25,598 nt of DNA from Beroe ovata (GCA_946803715.1 CAMPET010000209.1:48197-73794), one strand, 5' to 3'. Counted from the first letter of the stretch, positions 1-9,668 are shown. Notes: generated by a model not told the origin, from the sequence alone. Numbers and translations: made by a program.

Positions 1-30
1 GTGTGTGTGTGTGTGTGTGTGTTTGTGTGT
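1..30. repeat. (GT)n microsatellite at window edge
   Basis: The first 30 bases are GT dinucleotides with one TTT interruption. Together with the poly-G tract at the other end, this suggests the window is bounded by assembly-breaking low complexity. Confidence 0.9.
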
Positions 31-383
31 TCTAGATAATGAAAAGTTTAGAACTATGAAGATCACCGCTGTAATTGAGCAGCTAGACTGGGTGGTGTTA
101 CACTCATTGGGTGTAACCGTTACTACTCCTACTATAGCTATAACACTGCTGTAATATAACCCACTTAGATACAATTCTATTTTGTGAATCTACGAAAATG
201 ACCCAGATGTGTATTTGAATAGTATTTGAGTAGCAGCAGCAACCCTATTTCTTACACTGATAGTCATTCACTCACTCACTGAGTTTGTCATTTGTGTATG
301 TGCACTGCCCACTGGGCAGGGTGTATGTGCATTGTGCACTGTGCGTGAGTGACTGAGATAGAGAGTGAGTGCAGAGGGAGTGC

Positions 384-452
384 CTGAGTGAGTGAGTGAG
401 TGAGTGAGTGAGTGAGTGAGTGAGTGAGTGAGTGAGTGAGTTAGTGAGTGAG
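384..452. repeat. (GAGT)n tetranucleotide microsatellite
   Basis: Uninterrupted GAGT/GTGA units with one TTAG variant near the end. The same unit recurs as the body of an NADK intron at 2897-2944. Confidence 0.9.
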
Positions 453-1104
453 TCGCTCACCTATGCACTCACTCACGTACTTCACACATTAGTGTACTAC
501 GCAATACGCATAGCATGTTTTCTGTAATCACACCTGTACTGTAGCTATTATCTGTGTACTGCAATACTTACACTGCTGAGCATGATAATTGGTCAATGGT
601 ATTTACCATTACCATGACATTAATGATGTGCAGTGATTTCGTCACTCCGATGTGGTGTCATCACCTCGGGGTGGTGTCATCAGCTTGGAGTTACGTCTGT
701 GTGTGTGTGTTAACATGCGCCACTACATTGTCACCACACACCAACAAACACTCATCATTTATGCAGGATGCTATAATTTAGTGGCCCGAATTTACCGAAT
801 ATGGACCATGCTTTATGGTTGTGTAGTACCAAATTGTATGGTTGTGTATTATTCCTCAACCCAATCATTGAGGTAATGTATACCAATGTAATGAGGGGGT
901 GAATTATCTCCACACATAACCACGTACCGGTTTGAATCAAGTGTAACACTGTGTTACACAATGTAACACTATGTAACAATCAGTGTAACGTACTTCTTAA
1001 TGTGTGGGGAGGCATATACATACAATGGATTCACAATACTCTGGCGCCCCAGAACTCAAGATAAAGAATAAAGATGGTTCAAGAAAATATAATAATTTCG
1101 AGTT

Positions 1105-1242
1105 GGCTTGTGTGCCAGCCTGTTGTGTGTTTGCGTGTGTGTGGATGTGTTTGTGTGTGTCTGTGTGTGTCTTTGTGTCTGTGTGTGCCTGTCTGCTTGT
1201 TTGTGTTTGTTTGTGCGTGTGTTTGTGTGTGCGTGTTTGTGT
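1105..1242. repeat. Interrupted GT-rich microsatellite
   Basis: Degenerate TGTG tract with periodic C, T and A interruptions. Open frames across it (Cys/Val-rich one way, Thr/His-rich the other) are by-products of the repeat. Confidence 0.8.
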
Positions 1243-2076
1243 AAGGCTTTAATTGCCCAAAATTAGATGAATATCTTGTTATCCACACTCAAATTACTTG
1301 ACAATTCAGAAAATATTTTCCTCCATGCCCCAATTGACATCTCACATCAATACCGGCTTATTTAATGAACATACCTAGTATAAATGTGTCTCCACTTTCT
1401 ATGTTCCACGGGAAGGAATGTGGACAATTCATTCCGAACAGATGTAGACAGACGCGTCCATAACTCCTTGATGCTGTTATTTTCATTAGGAATATTATAC
1501 AGGGAAATAATTCTATATGATTTGGTCGAATGATTTTACACTCCTTGATCGTGTTGAGGGTGTCACGTGTTAACGTGGTGTTCTCACGTGATTATAGTGG
1601 TAACAGCTGGAGATTTAGCAAGTTTCTGATGTCGGGAGACGTTGATACAGATGGCTGGGTCTGGGTCTTGGTAACGGTGAATTGGAATCTAGAATAAATT
1701 TCAAGTAGCTGTTTGTTTGAAGCTGATTGTAGCTGTATGGAACTTTGGAAGTGTCTGTCTATAATAGGTAATTGCCATTGTCTGTAATACATAGTGTCTA
1801 TGAGTGTGTACTAGTGAGAGTGTACTTGTGAGGGTGTGAGCTGTGTCTGTGTGGAATGTAAGATCAACCACTGAGTATTGAGGCACTCTTCACACACTGC
1901 ACACGTTGATCACGTGACTCACCCCAGCGCACGTTACTTGTCAGTTAGCACAATATTAACTCTGATAACTACCTCAATACGTTACAACAACGTCTAGTAC
2001 TCAGTGTCTGTGTCTCACATCACGGTGTATAGATTCTGTGTTCCACAACCTGGATTTGATTATATAACTGTTTCAG

Positions 2077-2396
2077 AGTCCATTTCACCGAATGGCAACA
2101 ATCTTTGTCAAAGAGCTGGATTGCAATGGCCCGGCTGCGAAGGCAGGACTCAAGAAAGGTGAGACCCAACCCACAATGCACATTTGTGTGTATCTGTTTC
2201 AATTCCTTATGATTCACATTTACATGCCATGACACCCACAAATCCTGATAAGACAATGACGTAATCGAGTCTCCATATAAAATGATACATAATCTCTCTC
2301 CCCATACCCTCAAATAATGGTGTCTATGATATCATTCTTGGAGCTGTGATATAATCCAATCCGTCCCCAGGTGATAGAATACTGAAAGTGAGTGGT
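2077..2396 (+). CDS. PDZ domain exons, ARHGAP21/23-like, truncated
   Basis: Two exons read in phase: 2077-2158 (acceptor TTTCAG, donor GTGAGA) and 2371 to about 2388 or 2396 (acceptor CCCCAG). The joined frame gives MATIFVKELDCNGPAAKAGL followed by KKGDRILKVSG, the beta-B/C to carboxylate-loop stretch of a PDZ domain. PDZ domains bind C-terminal peptides of partner proteins. The TIFVK...GGPA..AGL..GDRI.KVNG pattern is closest, from memory, to the PDZ domain of the Rho GTPase-activating proteins ARHGAP21/23, but other PDZ scaffolds are possible and no RhoGAP or PH domain is visible. The second exon either ends at AAA with a GTGAGT donor or runs into the N at 2397. The second half of the domain and the rest of the gene are absent. 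Confidence 0.6.
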
Positions 2397-2397
2397 N
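2397..2397. other. Single N: probable unresolved assembly gap
   Basis: The N falls directly after the PDZ motif GDRILKVSG. Only 120 bases later an internal NADK exon begins, so the 3' part of one gene and the 5' half of another are both missing across it. A gap of unknown length or a misjoin explains this better than one ambiguous base. Confidence 0.6.
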
Positions 2398-2517
2398 ACT
2401 TCTCTCCCCCCGTATCTCCCACTTCTCTAAAACTGTGTAGCATCATGGCGCGATCATACTGTCACGGTGCATGGTCAAATCACGACGTGATCTCTTGAGT
2501 GACAACCAAGTTTTCAG

Positions 2518-5500
2518 CGCAGCGTCCCTCCGATTATTGCTTTCAATCTCGGATCTCTTGGTTTCCTAACTCCATTTGAGTTCAAGGAGTTCCCAACGGT
2601 ACTGAAAAAGGTTTTGAAAGGTAAACACACTCATAAGCGACAGACTCTACTATCAATAGGCGGACAGACTCACAAACCCACAGTCACAGACACAGGCAGT
2701 AGGCACAGACAGAAAATCTCACAGACACACAGACACACACACAGACACACACACAGTCACATGCAAGCACACAAACCACTAATTTCTTGCTATGGTAGGG
2801 ACACTAGGATTTACGCTGCGAAATCGACTGGACACCACATTGTGGAAAGAGAATGACGACGACGATGATGAACCAACGTTACCGGAATCACATCAAGTGA
2901 GTGAGTGAGTGAGTGAGTGAGTGAGTGAGTGAGTGAGTGAGTGATCACACATCTCATATCGCAGGTTCTGAACGAAGTTGTAATTGACCGAGGTCTTTAT
3001 TCTGGTGTTTGTATGGTGGACATTTACTGCGACGATTTCTTCGTCACTACAGTCATTGGGGACGGTACGTTCATAACTTGAAAAACAGTTATCAAACATC
3101 AGTGTAACAACTGGTTTTCAGTATTGAGTAGGTATGTGCATTTTGCTCTGATATGAAAATTAATTGGAAAATGACGAGAGATATTGTAATGCGGTATCCT
3201 TGCTGATAAACAATTACCATACAATACAGTGTTTGATCATGTATTGTTTACACAGCGGATGTATCGCTAACTGTAGGGATAATTAGAACTGTGGACTTTG
3301 TGTATGAGCATGAGCATCATATACTTTACAGAGAATGTTTGTTGGATATCGTGGTTCATTTCAACATGTCATGTATTGCAATGACAGAGATATAACAAAC
3401 CTATCATTTTCAGGTGTAATTGTGGCCACGCCCACTGGTAGCACAGCGTACGCTGCCGCCACTGGCGCCAGTATTGTGGCGCCCTCTGTCCCGTGCTTCA
3501 TCATTGCGCCCATCTGCCCTCATTCCCTCTCCTTCAGACCAATTATGGTGCCTCTCAACTGTGTCCTCAAGGTAGGTATTTTAATTTGATGGGCCTAACT
3601 TTTTATGATAGTTTAGAAATTAGGTATCAACTTTTCAAATGATTCAATCTTGCGACAAGATTTTGTAAAAACAACAACCTTTTTTGTAAAAACAACAACA
3701 CGAAGCTACTGTTAACTGTAGAAACTAGAATATAGGTACTTGTTCATTAAAACCGGTACCTTTACCACGTATCACACTTCTTCTGAATATTCGTACTATG
3801 AAGTTGCACGATTTACGTGCTTATGTTTCTATCGTGTATAATTGATTGTGCGACTGCGAGCGATCTGTAAAACGCCGTAATTGCCGAAGGAGCCACTTTC
3901 ATTTCAACTGGTTTGTACAATTATAGAGATCACAATGGTGCCTGGATGTAAGGAAATGAATCATTAATGGACTGACAAGTGTCAGCGGCACACTCTCGTT
4001 TTTGATTCTGTCCAAGGTGCAGATTTACTTGTAGGCACTATATTTAACTCAATCTTATCTTTAGATCACATCTGCAGATAAATTGAATTCGCGCTATTGT
4101 CATTATTTGCATCAGAAGTGTTCAATTCAAATGATGAGCGTTTACCGACGAATGCAACCTCTGCATAGGTGCATTCTCCTCCAGTTTTCTGCTCCTCCGT
4201 GAGAATTGTTACATCTGCGTAAGTGTCCTCTGCTGCTCTAGTGTCCTCCGCAGCCCCCGGTCTGTTACTGTGATCTAGCCGTGCGTATGTACAACTAGCA
4301 GACTCGTCAAGTGTATCCTGAGCGGTCCTATTCAGAACAGCGTAGGTCATGTTCGCATCCGGGCAACTCTTTTCCTTGGATTGATGAGTTGCCAAGTTGG
4401 AGTAGTTATCCCCACAAGTAGCCTTATTCAACTGAGTTGTAGAGACTTGTACTTCCATGTTTTGCAGAAGCTTCTTGTTTTGCTTGAGGGAAAATCTCGG
4501 TGCATCATTGCACGTGTTGCCTATGATAATACTCTCATTCATTTCAGCGGCCATGCTATCTTTCTTCAAGCCTCTTTTCCTCCCCTTCAGTACGAAGCAC
4601 ACAGCTAAGAACACAGCAATTATAACGAAGATTGCAGCACCAGCCGAAGCTCCGGTCAGTAATGTCATATCGGATGGCTTCTGACAGTTATTCTGTACTT
4701 CTGTCGACTTGTCGAGACACAATTTCGATCCTGTCTCGCTGCAGTTGTAAAACTCAGTTGGTGTACAGTAGACTGTGCAATCTTTTCCATGATATCCTGC
4801 TGAACAATTGTCACAGTCCACTCCTTGCCACTTGAAATTGCACAGTTTCTGTCCGTTTTCTCCACACGAATACCTATCTCTGATCGCTGTGCACGTGACA
4901 TTGCACTGTCCCTCTGGGTAGTAGTTTGGTGCACATCTATCACACTGTTGTCCATCCCAACCCTCAATACACTGGTCACAGTCAACTCCAATGTGGTGTC
5001 TAGCACAGCTATCACACTCTCTCCCTGTCCAGTTCTCATGACAAACTCTCGATCCTTCACTCGAACACTCATACCTGTCCTCCTGTGGTATGCACGTGAC
5101 ATTGCACTGTCCCTGGGGGTAGTAGTTTGGTGCGCAGCTATCACAATCACCACCAATCCACCCAGTTTCACAAACATCGCAGCCATCCCCAGTTTTATGT
5201 TCAGCACAGACCTTTTCCCCATCTTGATTACACGTGTAGTTACCGACAACTGGCTTGCAGTATTTTGAACACGTGCTTGAGTAATAGTAAGCCAAGCAAA
5301 AGTTGCACCCTAATCCTGCGAAATTGCCAGTGCATGCCGAAATCTTTATATCAACCAGGAAATATCCATCAGGGTTGTAAAGTATGAGCTTTTTCCTCTG
5401 CCATGAATTTCCTGCTTGGATTGTGTGGAAAGGTATCACCATTCCGTTTAAGTCCCGTATTTTTTGATTCTTTTGTAGCCAACCCTGCTTATCCCACACC

Positions 5501-8184
5501 TCAGTAGCAAGCTTAACTGTTGTATTTGTTTTCAGTGTAAACTTGAACTCGGACTTCAATCCATCTACTTGTGAGAAATTAACAGTGTCGGTGTTACCAA
5601 CATCGTCAGTTTTCCTAACGTAGACAAGCTGTCTACTTGATGAGTCAAACACTTCCAACTGGTAAAAGTAGAAGTCGCAGCCGTTACTATCGCAGTATGT
5701 CGTGTCGTGATATTCAATAAATTTGATATGTCCCGTTCCCAACTGATGTGTTGTTGCCTGATGGGAATTTGGGTGTGTTAATAACAATCGTCACTGCCCA
5801 ATTATTAGTAATCATTACTGATTCCATTAATTCGATCATTGAACTGGGGGACTCTCATGGGGAAAAGCATGGATCAATTTGAACAATTTGAGCCTTGAGG
5901 TCGTATGAAAGTATATCAATGACCCCCTACTGGCCCCCTGCTGATCCCCTGCTGACCTCTGGTGATCACTTTATGACCTTATTTTGACCCCCATGCGACC
6001 GCTTTCTGACCATTTTTGACCCCCTACTGACCCTCTGCTGACCCCCTACTGACCACCTGGTGAACCCCTACTGACCCCTGCTGACCCCCCTAATGACCCC
6101 CTGCTGAACCCCTACTGACGCCCTGGATCAGGGCGTCAGTAGGGGTTCACCAGGGCGTCAGTAGGGGGTCGTCGATATACTTTCATACGACCCAATTTGA
6201 TACTCAGCCAATCAGTCAATCAAATAGCATCAAATATCTTTGATATTAACTTACCAGCAAACAAATGAGCTGAACAAGAAATATCAGCATAACAAAATGT
6301 CAAGAGCAGAGGTGCAACTTGTACTGATATATGATCCAAATACTAGAATAATTTGATAGTGGCTCTAAATTTCGGTTTTGAGTAGGCTGATATTATGCTG
6401 AATGACTTTACAATTATCATACAATACGAACTAATCTGAGATAGCGAAACGCCTACTCAGTTACCGATATAACCACTTTACCACTCTATCAGTCTTTTAC
6501 CAGTCGTTGTAAATCAGTGGTCTATCGTTGAATCTGTTCATTGAGTCATGATGGTTTGTTGAACCAGTCATGTTCTGACGTCAATCCCAGCGCTTCTCGG
6601 GTGGGAATCAGAGTGGGAACTGGGGGTTTTGAGTAGAACCAATCGTTAGAGAGTTGTAAAACCTGTTCGATGAGTCAGTGAGTCACGATGGGTTGTTCAA
6701 TTATCGGTTATAGAATCAGTCAGTTTCTTGCACGTGTAGGTCTGATGCGCGCGCAATCAACTAGAAAACCCACCGCTTGAGTGTGATACCTAATTGATAC
6801 GCTACGCATCAAATAGGTACGACTTAGATCCAAGCGATAGGCAATGGTCTCAAGAGGAAGTGGTGTTAATAAAAAGAAACACCACTTTCCAACATCTATA
6901 CTCAATAGTCATAACTTGATTACTTTTTTCAGTGTAAATTGCACGAGGATGCTCGAGGCTCAGGACTCATTTCATTCGATGGTAGACACAGACAGGACTT
7001 CACTAAGGAACACGTGTAAGTATTGGGTCTGGTGTGCAGTAGTTGTGAACTACTATAATATAGACAACAGTGTTGTTGGGGAGGGATCAAGACCATTCAG
7101 CATCTTATTTCGATGGTCAATTGTCCTATCAAAGTTCTAGGTGGTCAGTCACCGTAGTAAGATGTAGGGGGCTATTGAGACCAAGGGGGAGCCATAATTT
7201 AAAGGAATGAATTTGAGATTTGTGACTCCAATATTATAATGTTATCGACTATAACCTATGACTATCACCCATGATATAGGTAATAAGTTGTGATCAACTT
7301 ACACTCATTTTTTTTATAAGAAACTTATCAAAATCCTAGGCTAGAGGTTTCTCATTTTTCCGCGATTTTAAGCCTACAAGTTTCTTAACTAGTTTCTTAA
7401 ACTAGTTTCTTATTTCTGTATCCTACAGCAATTTTCGAAACTTACTTGAGTCAACATAGTTGTACTAAATTCAGTAGTCTATACCATCGTTGTTCTCAAA
7501 ATGTTGATCAGAAGTGGCAGATGTGTGGTATACGGATAAAAGTGAAGGGGCGGGGTCCGGGGGCGCAGCCCCCAGAAGCCGGACGTTTTCTGTTGCTAGA
7601 ATTATCGTTGTACTAGGATTCTGTACACAAATTTGAGAATCTTATGCTCAAAGTTTCTTAGTTTCTTACTTGTAAATCAACGGAGTTTCTTAATTTTTCC
7701 CGGATCCTAGGCTAAGTTTCTTATAGAAAAAAGTGTATGAGAATTGTCTGTGCGTGTGTGTATATTCTTTGTGTGCTATAACAACATAGGTATTGTGTGT
7801 GTTCAATCTAATTTGCAAAACTAACACATACGATCTTTCTGCTTCCTACGGCTTCACATTATTGCATCAGCCATTCATAATAGAATCTCGTAGTAATAAT
7901 GTTTCACTTGATAGCAAACAGGAGATATAGCGTTCTTCATAATTATACAAAGTGTACGACGCTATAACCAAGCAAAATTTTAGGCCTAAATCACGCACAT
8001 AAACTGTCAAAACTATGTTTACCATTGTTGACAACACAATCGCAGGGTTGAGATAAGTGTGTCTGAGTACTCGTTGCCCTGTATTGACAAGGAGGGGTCC
8101 ATGCCCGATTGGTTTAACGGTCTCCAAAACACGCTCATGTGGAACAAGCGGAGTGTGACCCAAAAACCCAACGAGAAAAAGTAG
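2518..8184 (+). CDS. NADK: NAD kinase, C-terminal half (six exons)
   Basis: NAD kinase phosphorylates NAD+ to NADP+ with ATP and sets the cytosolic NADP(H) pool. Exons: 2518-2620, 2799-2896, 2965-3064, 3414-3571, 6933-7015 and 8046-8184 (stop TAG), all with AG/GT borders and matching phases, giving 226 residues. Family landmarks in order: SVPPIIAFNLGSLGFLTPF; an acidic linker with five Asp; VLNEVVIDRG; the NAD-binding VIVATPTGSTAYAAATGA; ICPHSLSFRPI; ISFDGR; and the terminal SLP...DWF...WNKR block. The first exon could start at 2523 if the second AG is used. The N-terminal half, including the GGDGT nucleotide-binding motif, is not in the window and presumably lies in the gap at 2397. Human NADK is about twice as long. 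Introns are 178, 68, 349, 3361 and 1030 nt. The 3361-nt one contains the antisense DSL gene and the 1030-nt one a MITE-like repeat. No AATAAA follows closely; a TATAAA variant lies at about 8280. Confidence 0.93.
2897..2944 (+). repeat. (GTGA)12 microsatellite forming most of a 68-nt intron
   Basis: Twelve perfect GTGA units start exactly at the donor of NADK exon 2799-2896 and fill 48 of the intron's 68 nt. They create eleven overlapping GTGAGT donor consensus sites spaced 4 nt apart. Confidence 0.9.
4066..6290 (-). CDS. Type I membrane protein with four DSL-like modules and a tyrosine-motif tail
   Basis: Exon 1 is 6290-6255 and encodes MLIFLVQLICLL, the core of a signal peptide; an in-frame TGA lies 12 nt upstream of the ATG. 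Exon 2 is 5757-4066, giving 575 residues. Residues 13-160 resemble the MNNL region of Notch ligands. Four DSL-like modules follow: C166-C208 (YYYSSTCSKYC...C...G...C), C220-C260 and C287-C327 (both begin CAPNYYP.GQCNVTC), and C339-C370 (degenerate). They are linked by short EGF/laminin-like GWxGxxC units. A transmembrane helix spans about 386-402, followed by KGRKRG. The 173-residue tail has Y464 (YSNL), Y484, Y503, Y525, Y543 (each TYAx[LV]) and Y572 (YLQM at the C-terminus). DSL domains are the Notch-binding part of Delta/Jagged proteins. Canonical ligands have one DSL followed by EGF repeats, so calling this a true Notch ligand is inference. The whole gene lies inside an NADK intron on the opposite strand. 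Confidence 0.85.
5892..6192. mobile_element. MITE-like element in the intron of the DSL gene
   Basis: The ends are inverted repeats: the left begins GGTCGTATGAAAGTATATC at 5899 and the right ends with its complement at 6192. The interior is a degenerate tandem array of TGACCCCCTRC units. It contains a perfect 20-bp hairpin with a GAT loop (6106-6125 / 6129-6148). CAATTTGA flanks both sides (5884-5891 and 6193-6200), a candidate 8-bp target-site duplication, although the same octamer also occurs once more just upstream. No coding capacity is visible. A single end of the same family lies at 12521-12545. Confidence 0.65.
6542..6685. promoter_or_regulatory. Cluster of AP-1 and CRE consensus sites upstream of the DSL gene
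   Basis: Three exact TGAGTCA sites (6542-6548, 6671-6677, 6679-6685) and one exact TGACGTCA palindrome (6576-6583) fall within 145 bp, about 250-400 bp upstream of the DSL gene's ATG on the minus strand. bZIP factors of the Fos/Jun and CREB groups bind these sequences. Part of the cluster lies in an imperfect direct repeat (about 6531-6570 and 6655-6700), so the sites are not all independent. Regulatory use is inferred from position and consensus only. Confidence 0.35.
7298..7742. mobile_element. Repeat element with inverted ends and GTTTCTTA motifs in an NADK intron
   Basis: The left end (ACACTCA, a T run, then ATAAGAAACTTA) and the right end are inverted copies at 7298-7330 and 7712-7742. 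Each is bordered internally by ATCCTAGGCTA (about 7333 and 7704). GTTTCTTA recurs seven times on the plus strand (7380, 7392, 7405, 7653, 7661, 7685, 7716) and once inverted at 7317. A GC-rich hairpin (GTCCGG...CCGGAC around GGGGGC/GCCCCC) lies at 7556-7585. No open frame of note, so probably a non-autonomous MITE. Target-site duplication is not resolved. Confidence 0.5.
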
Positions 8185-8639
8185 AACACTTCGCAGAGAA
8201 TTTTAACATTTTGTTCACATTTTACTTATCATTGATATTTTATGGTTTGAATTGTTGGTGATTTTAGTTGAGTTTGAAGTATAAAGATGTGTAAAGTTGT
8301 AGGAATCATGGATAAAGAATATGTTAAACTAAGACAGTTATTACTTTAGTGATATTATCAATTATGAGTAACTTGATAAACTATCAATCTGTGTTGATCG
8401 TCGTAACGATTTGATCATACCCCGTATTTCTTTTTAACTGGAAATTGACAAGTTTTGATATAGATTTTATCTTATGAACTATAGTTTCATGGTGTAACAG
8501 AAAATTCCTCGGATTTTATCTATAGTCATTGACTATGTTTCCGATGTTTGACGATGCCTCGTTATAATCACTTTTCTAGGATTCATAATTAGGTATCGTA
8601 ATGACATCTATCAACTGTGATGTAGAGTTCACAATTCTC
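8185..8639. other. NADK 3' flank without further features
   Basis: AT-rich sequence between the NADK stop and the long-TIR element. A TATAAA-type variant at about 8280 is the only polyadenylation-signal candidate; no canonical AATAAA was seen. Confidence 0.4.
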
Positions 8640-9133
8640 CGAAATCGCCAGCAAATCGCAAACACTGTCACAGAATTGTAACAAGATAACGTGGTTCACG
8701 TTAAAAGCTATCCTAGAGAATATCTATGATTGTAGGATGTTAGTAGAGACTGTCACTACCTAGTGATTTTGAGGTCGATGATGACATGCTGACGCCGTGG
8801 TGACACCATGTTGTCACCATGACGAAAATTTTTAAATTGCCTCAAATGTGTTCGAAATTGGTTGTAAACTGTTCAAAACATGAAACTATGACACAAAAGT
8901 GCATTTCTGACCGTTTTCATTTCGACTGTATCAGTAGCTCAAACGACGAAAAGGGTCGAAAATGACATGTATTCACTATGGTGTCACCAGATCCAGGGTC
9001 ACGAGATCTAGTCGATAATAGCTCACATCATAAACTTCACTTTGTGTACTGTGATCCCGTGGTATATGACCCGTTAGAGGATCCCGTAGCAGTATCTCGT
9101 TACATGAGGGATCGGGTGGTGTCAAGGAAGTAG

Positions 9134-9141
9134 TATAAATA
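9134..9141 (+). promoter_or_regulatory. TATA box of the element-borne gene
   Basis: TATAAATA lies 45 nt upstream of the ATG at 9186, leaving room for a start site about 30 nt downstream and a short leader. Confidence 0.5.
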
Positions 9142-9185
9142 GACCATCTACTACATTCTCTGCAATCTATTCCGATCTCTTCGTC

Positions 9186-9668
9186 ATGTCCAATAACCCC
9201 TTCCTCCGTCCTGCACCCTTCTCCCTCTCCGACAAAAACATTTACTCGTCCCTACATCAACCCTTCTCGCCCACAAAGCCTAAAGACAACCTTTTCCTGA
9301 AGTTCACTAACCCTTTCCACCCTCCCGGAGAATCACCCGCTGTAGACAACACAAAAGCTGGACCCACCCCCGATCCCCGAGAATCACTCTAGGAAGACTT
9401 CCTGTTTTCCGAACCCGAACATGCGTCTTGTTCCCGAACCTCGAATGTTACTGACGACATCTTCGAGGGGAACATCTTCGAGGGGAACATTTTCGAGGGG
9501 AACATCTTCGAGGGGAACATTTTCGAGGGGAACATCTTCGAGAGGAACATATTCGAGAGGAACATATTCGAGGGGAACATCTTTGAGAAGACATTTACAC
9601 ACTCCACCCACACAAACTTCCCCTTGTTCCCCCAGTGTCCTCTTCCTTCAAGAGAAAGCGGGATCTAG
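9186..9668 (+). pseudogene. Element-borne low-complexity reading frame interrupted by TAG
   Basis: The ATG at 9186 opens 68 codons of Pro/Phe/Ser-rich protein (begins MSNNPFLRPAPFSL) ending at TAG, 9390-9392. The same frame stays open beyond it to TAG at 9666 and contains eight five-residue IFEGN repeats plus a partial one. Within these repeats four of the five variable positions in this frame are synonymous (ATC/ATT/ATA, TTC/TTT), whereas the other frames change residues, which argues that this was the coding frame. A short K/R-rich frame ending DYStop at 9707-9709 just before the AATAAA could be a final exon (a CCCCCAG acceptor lies at about 9638), but this is not established. Explanations are a decayed gene, stop readthrough, or splicing around the TAG. 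The product is not recognised. Confidence 0.45.
9459..9590 (+). repeat. 15-bp tandem repeat (IFEGN-encoding)
   Basis: Eight complete 15-bp units (ATCTTCGAGGGGAAC type) from 9459 to 9578 and one partial to 9590. The period of 15 keeps all three frames open. Confidence 0.95.

Larger units (their letters stand above)
31..2076. other. Gene-poor 5' region
   Basis: No coding exon could be supported here. The open frames are short and mostly follow microsatellites (GAGT at 384-452, GT-rich at 1105-1242). Short TGTAACAC-type direct and inverted motifs occur at 93-120 and 938-990. Upstream exons of the PDZ gene beginning at 2077 would be expected here, but I could not recognise the conserved GFGFTLRH-type start of an ARHGAP21/23 PDZ domain. 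Confidence 0.5.

Noticed and set aside
272-460. Minus-strand frame rich in SLTH repeats
   Set aside because: It is a direct translation of the GAGT microsatellite.
1004-1288. Cys/Val-rich plus-strand frame and Thr/His-rich minus-strand frame
   Set aside because: Both are translations of a GT-rich tract with no splice or domain support.
2371-2620. A PDZ-NAD kinase fusion gene
   Set aside because: The phases at 2388 and 2518 happen to match, but such a protein would lack the GGDGT half of NADK, and the N at 2397 sits between the two parts. A gap is simpler.
4665-5268. Long overlapping frames on both strands within the DSL gene
   Set aside because: Shadows of the DSL coding sequence; they have no domain pattern, while the DSL frame explains all the cysteines.
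5925-6175. TGACC-type array as a nuclear-receptor response element cluster
   Set aside because: The half-site resemblance comes from the tandem interior of a MITE; spacing is that of the repeat, not of receptor dimers.
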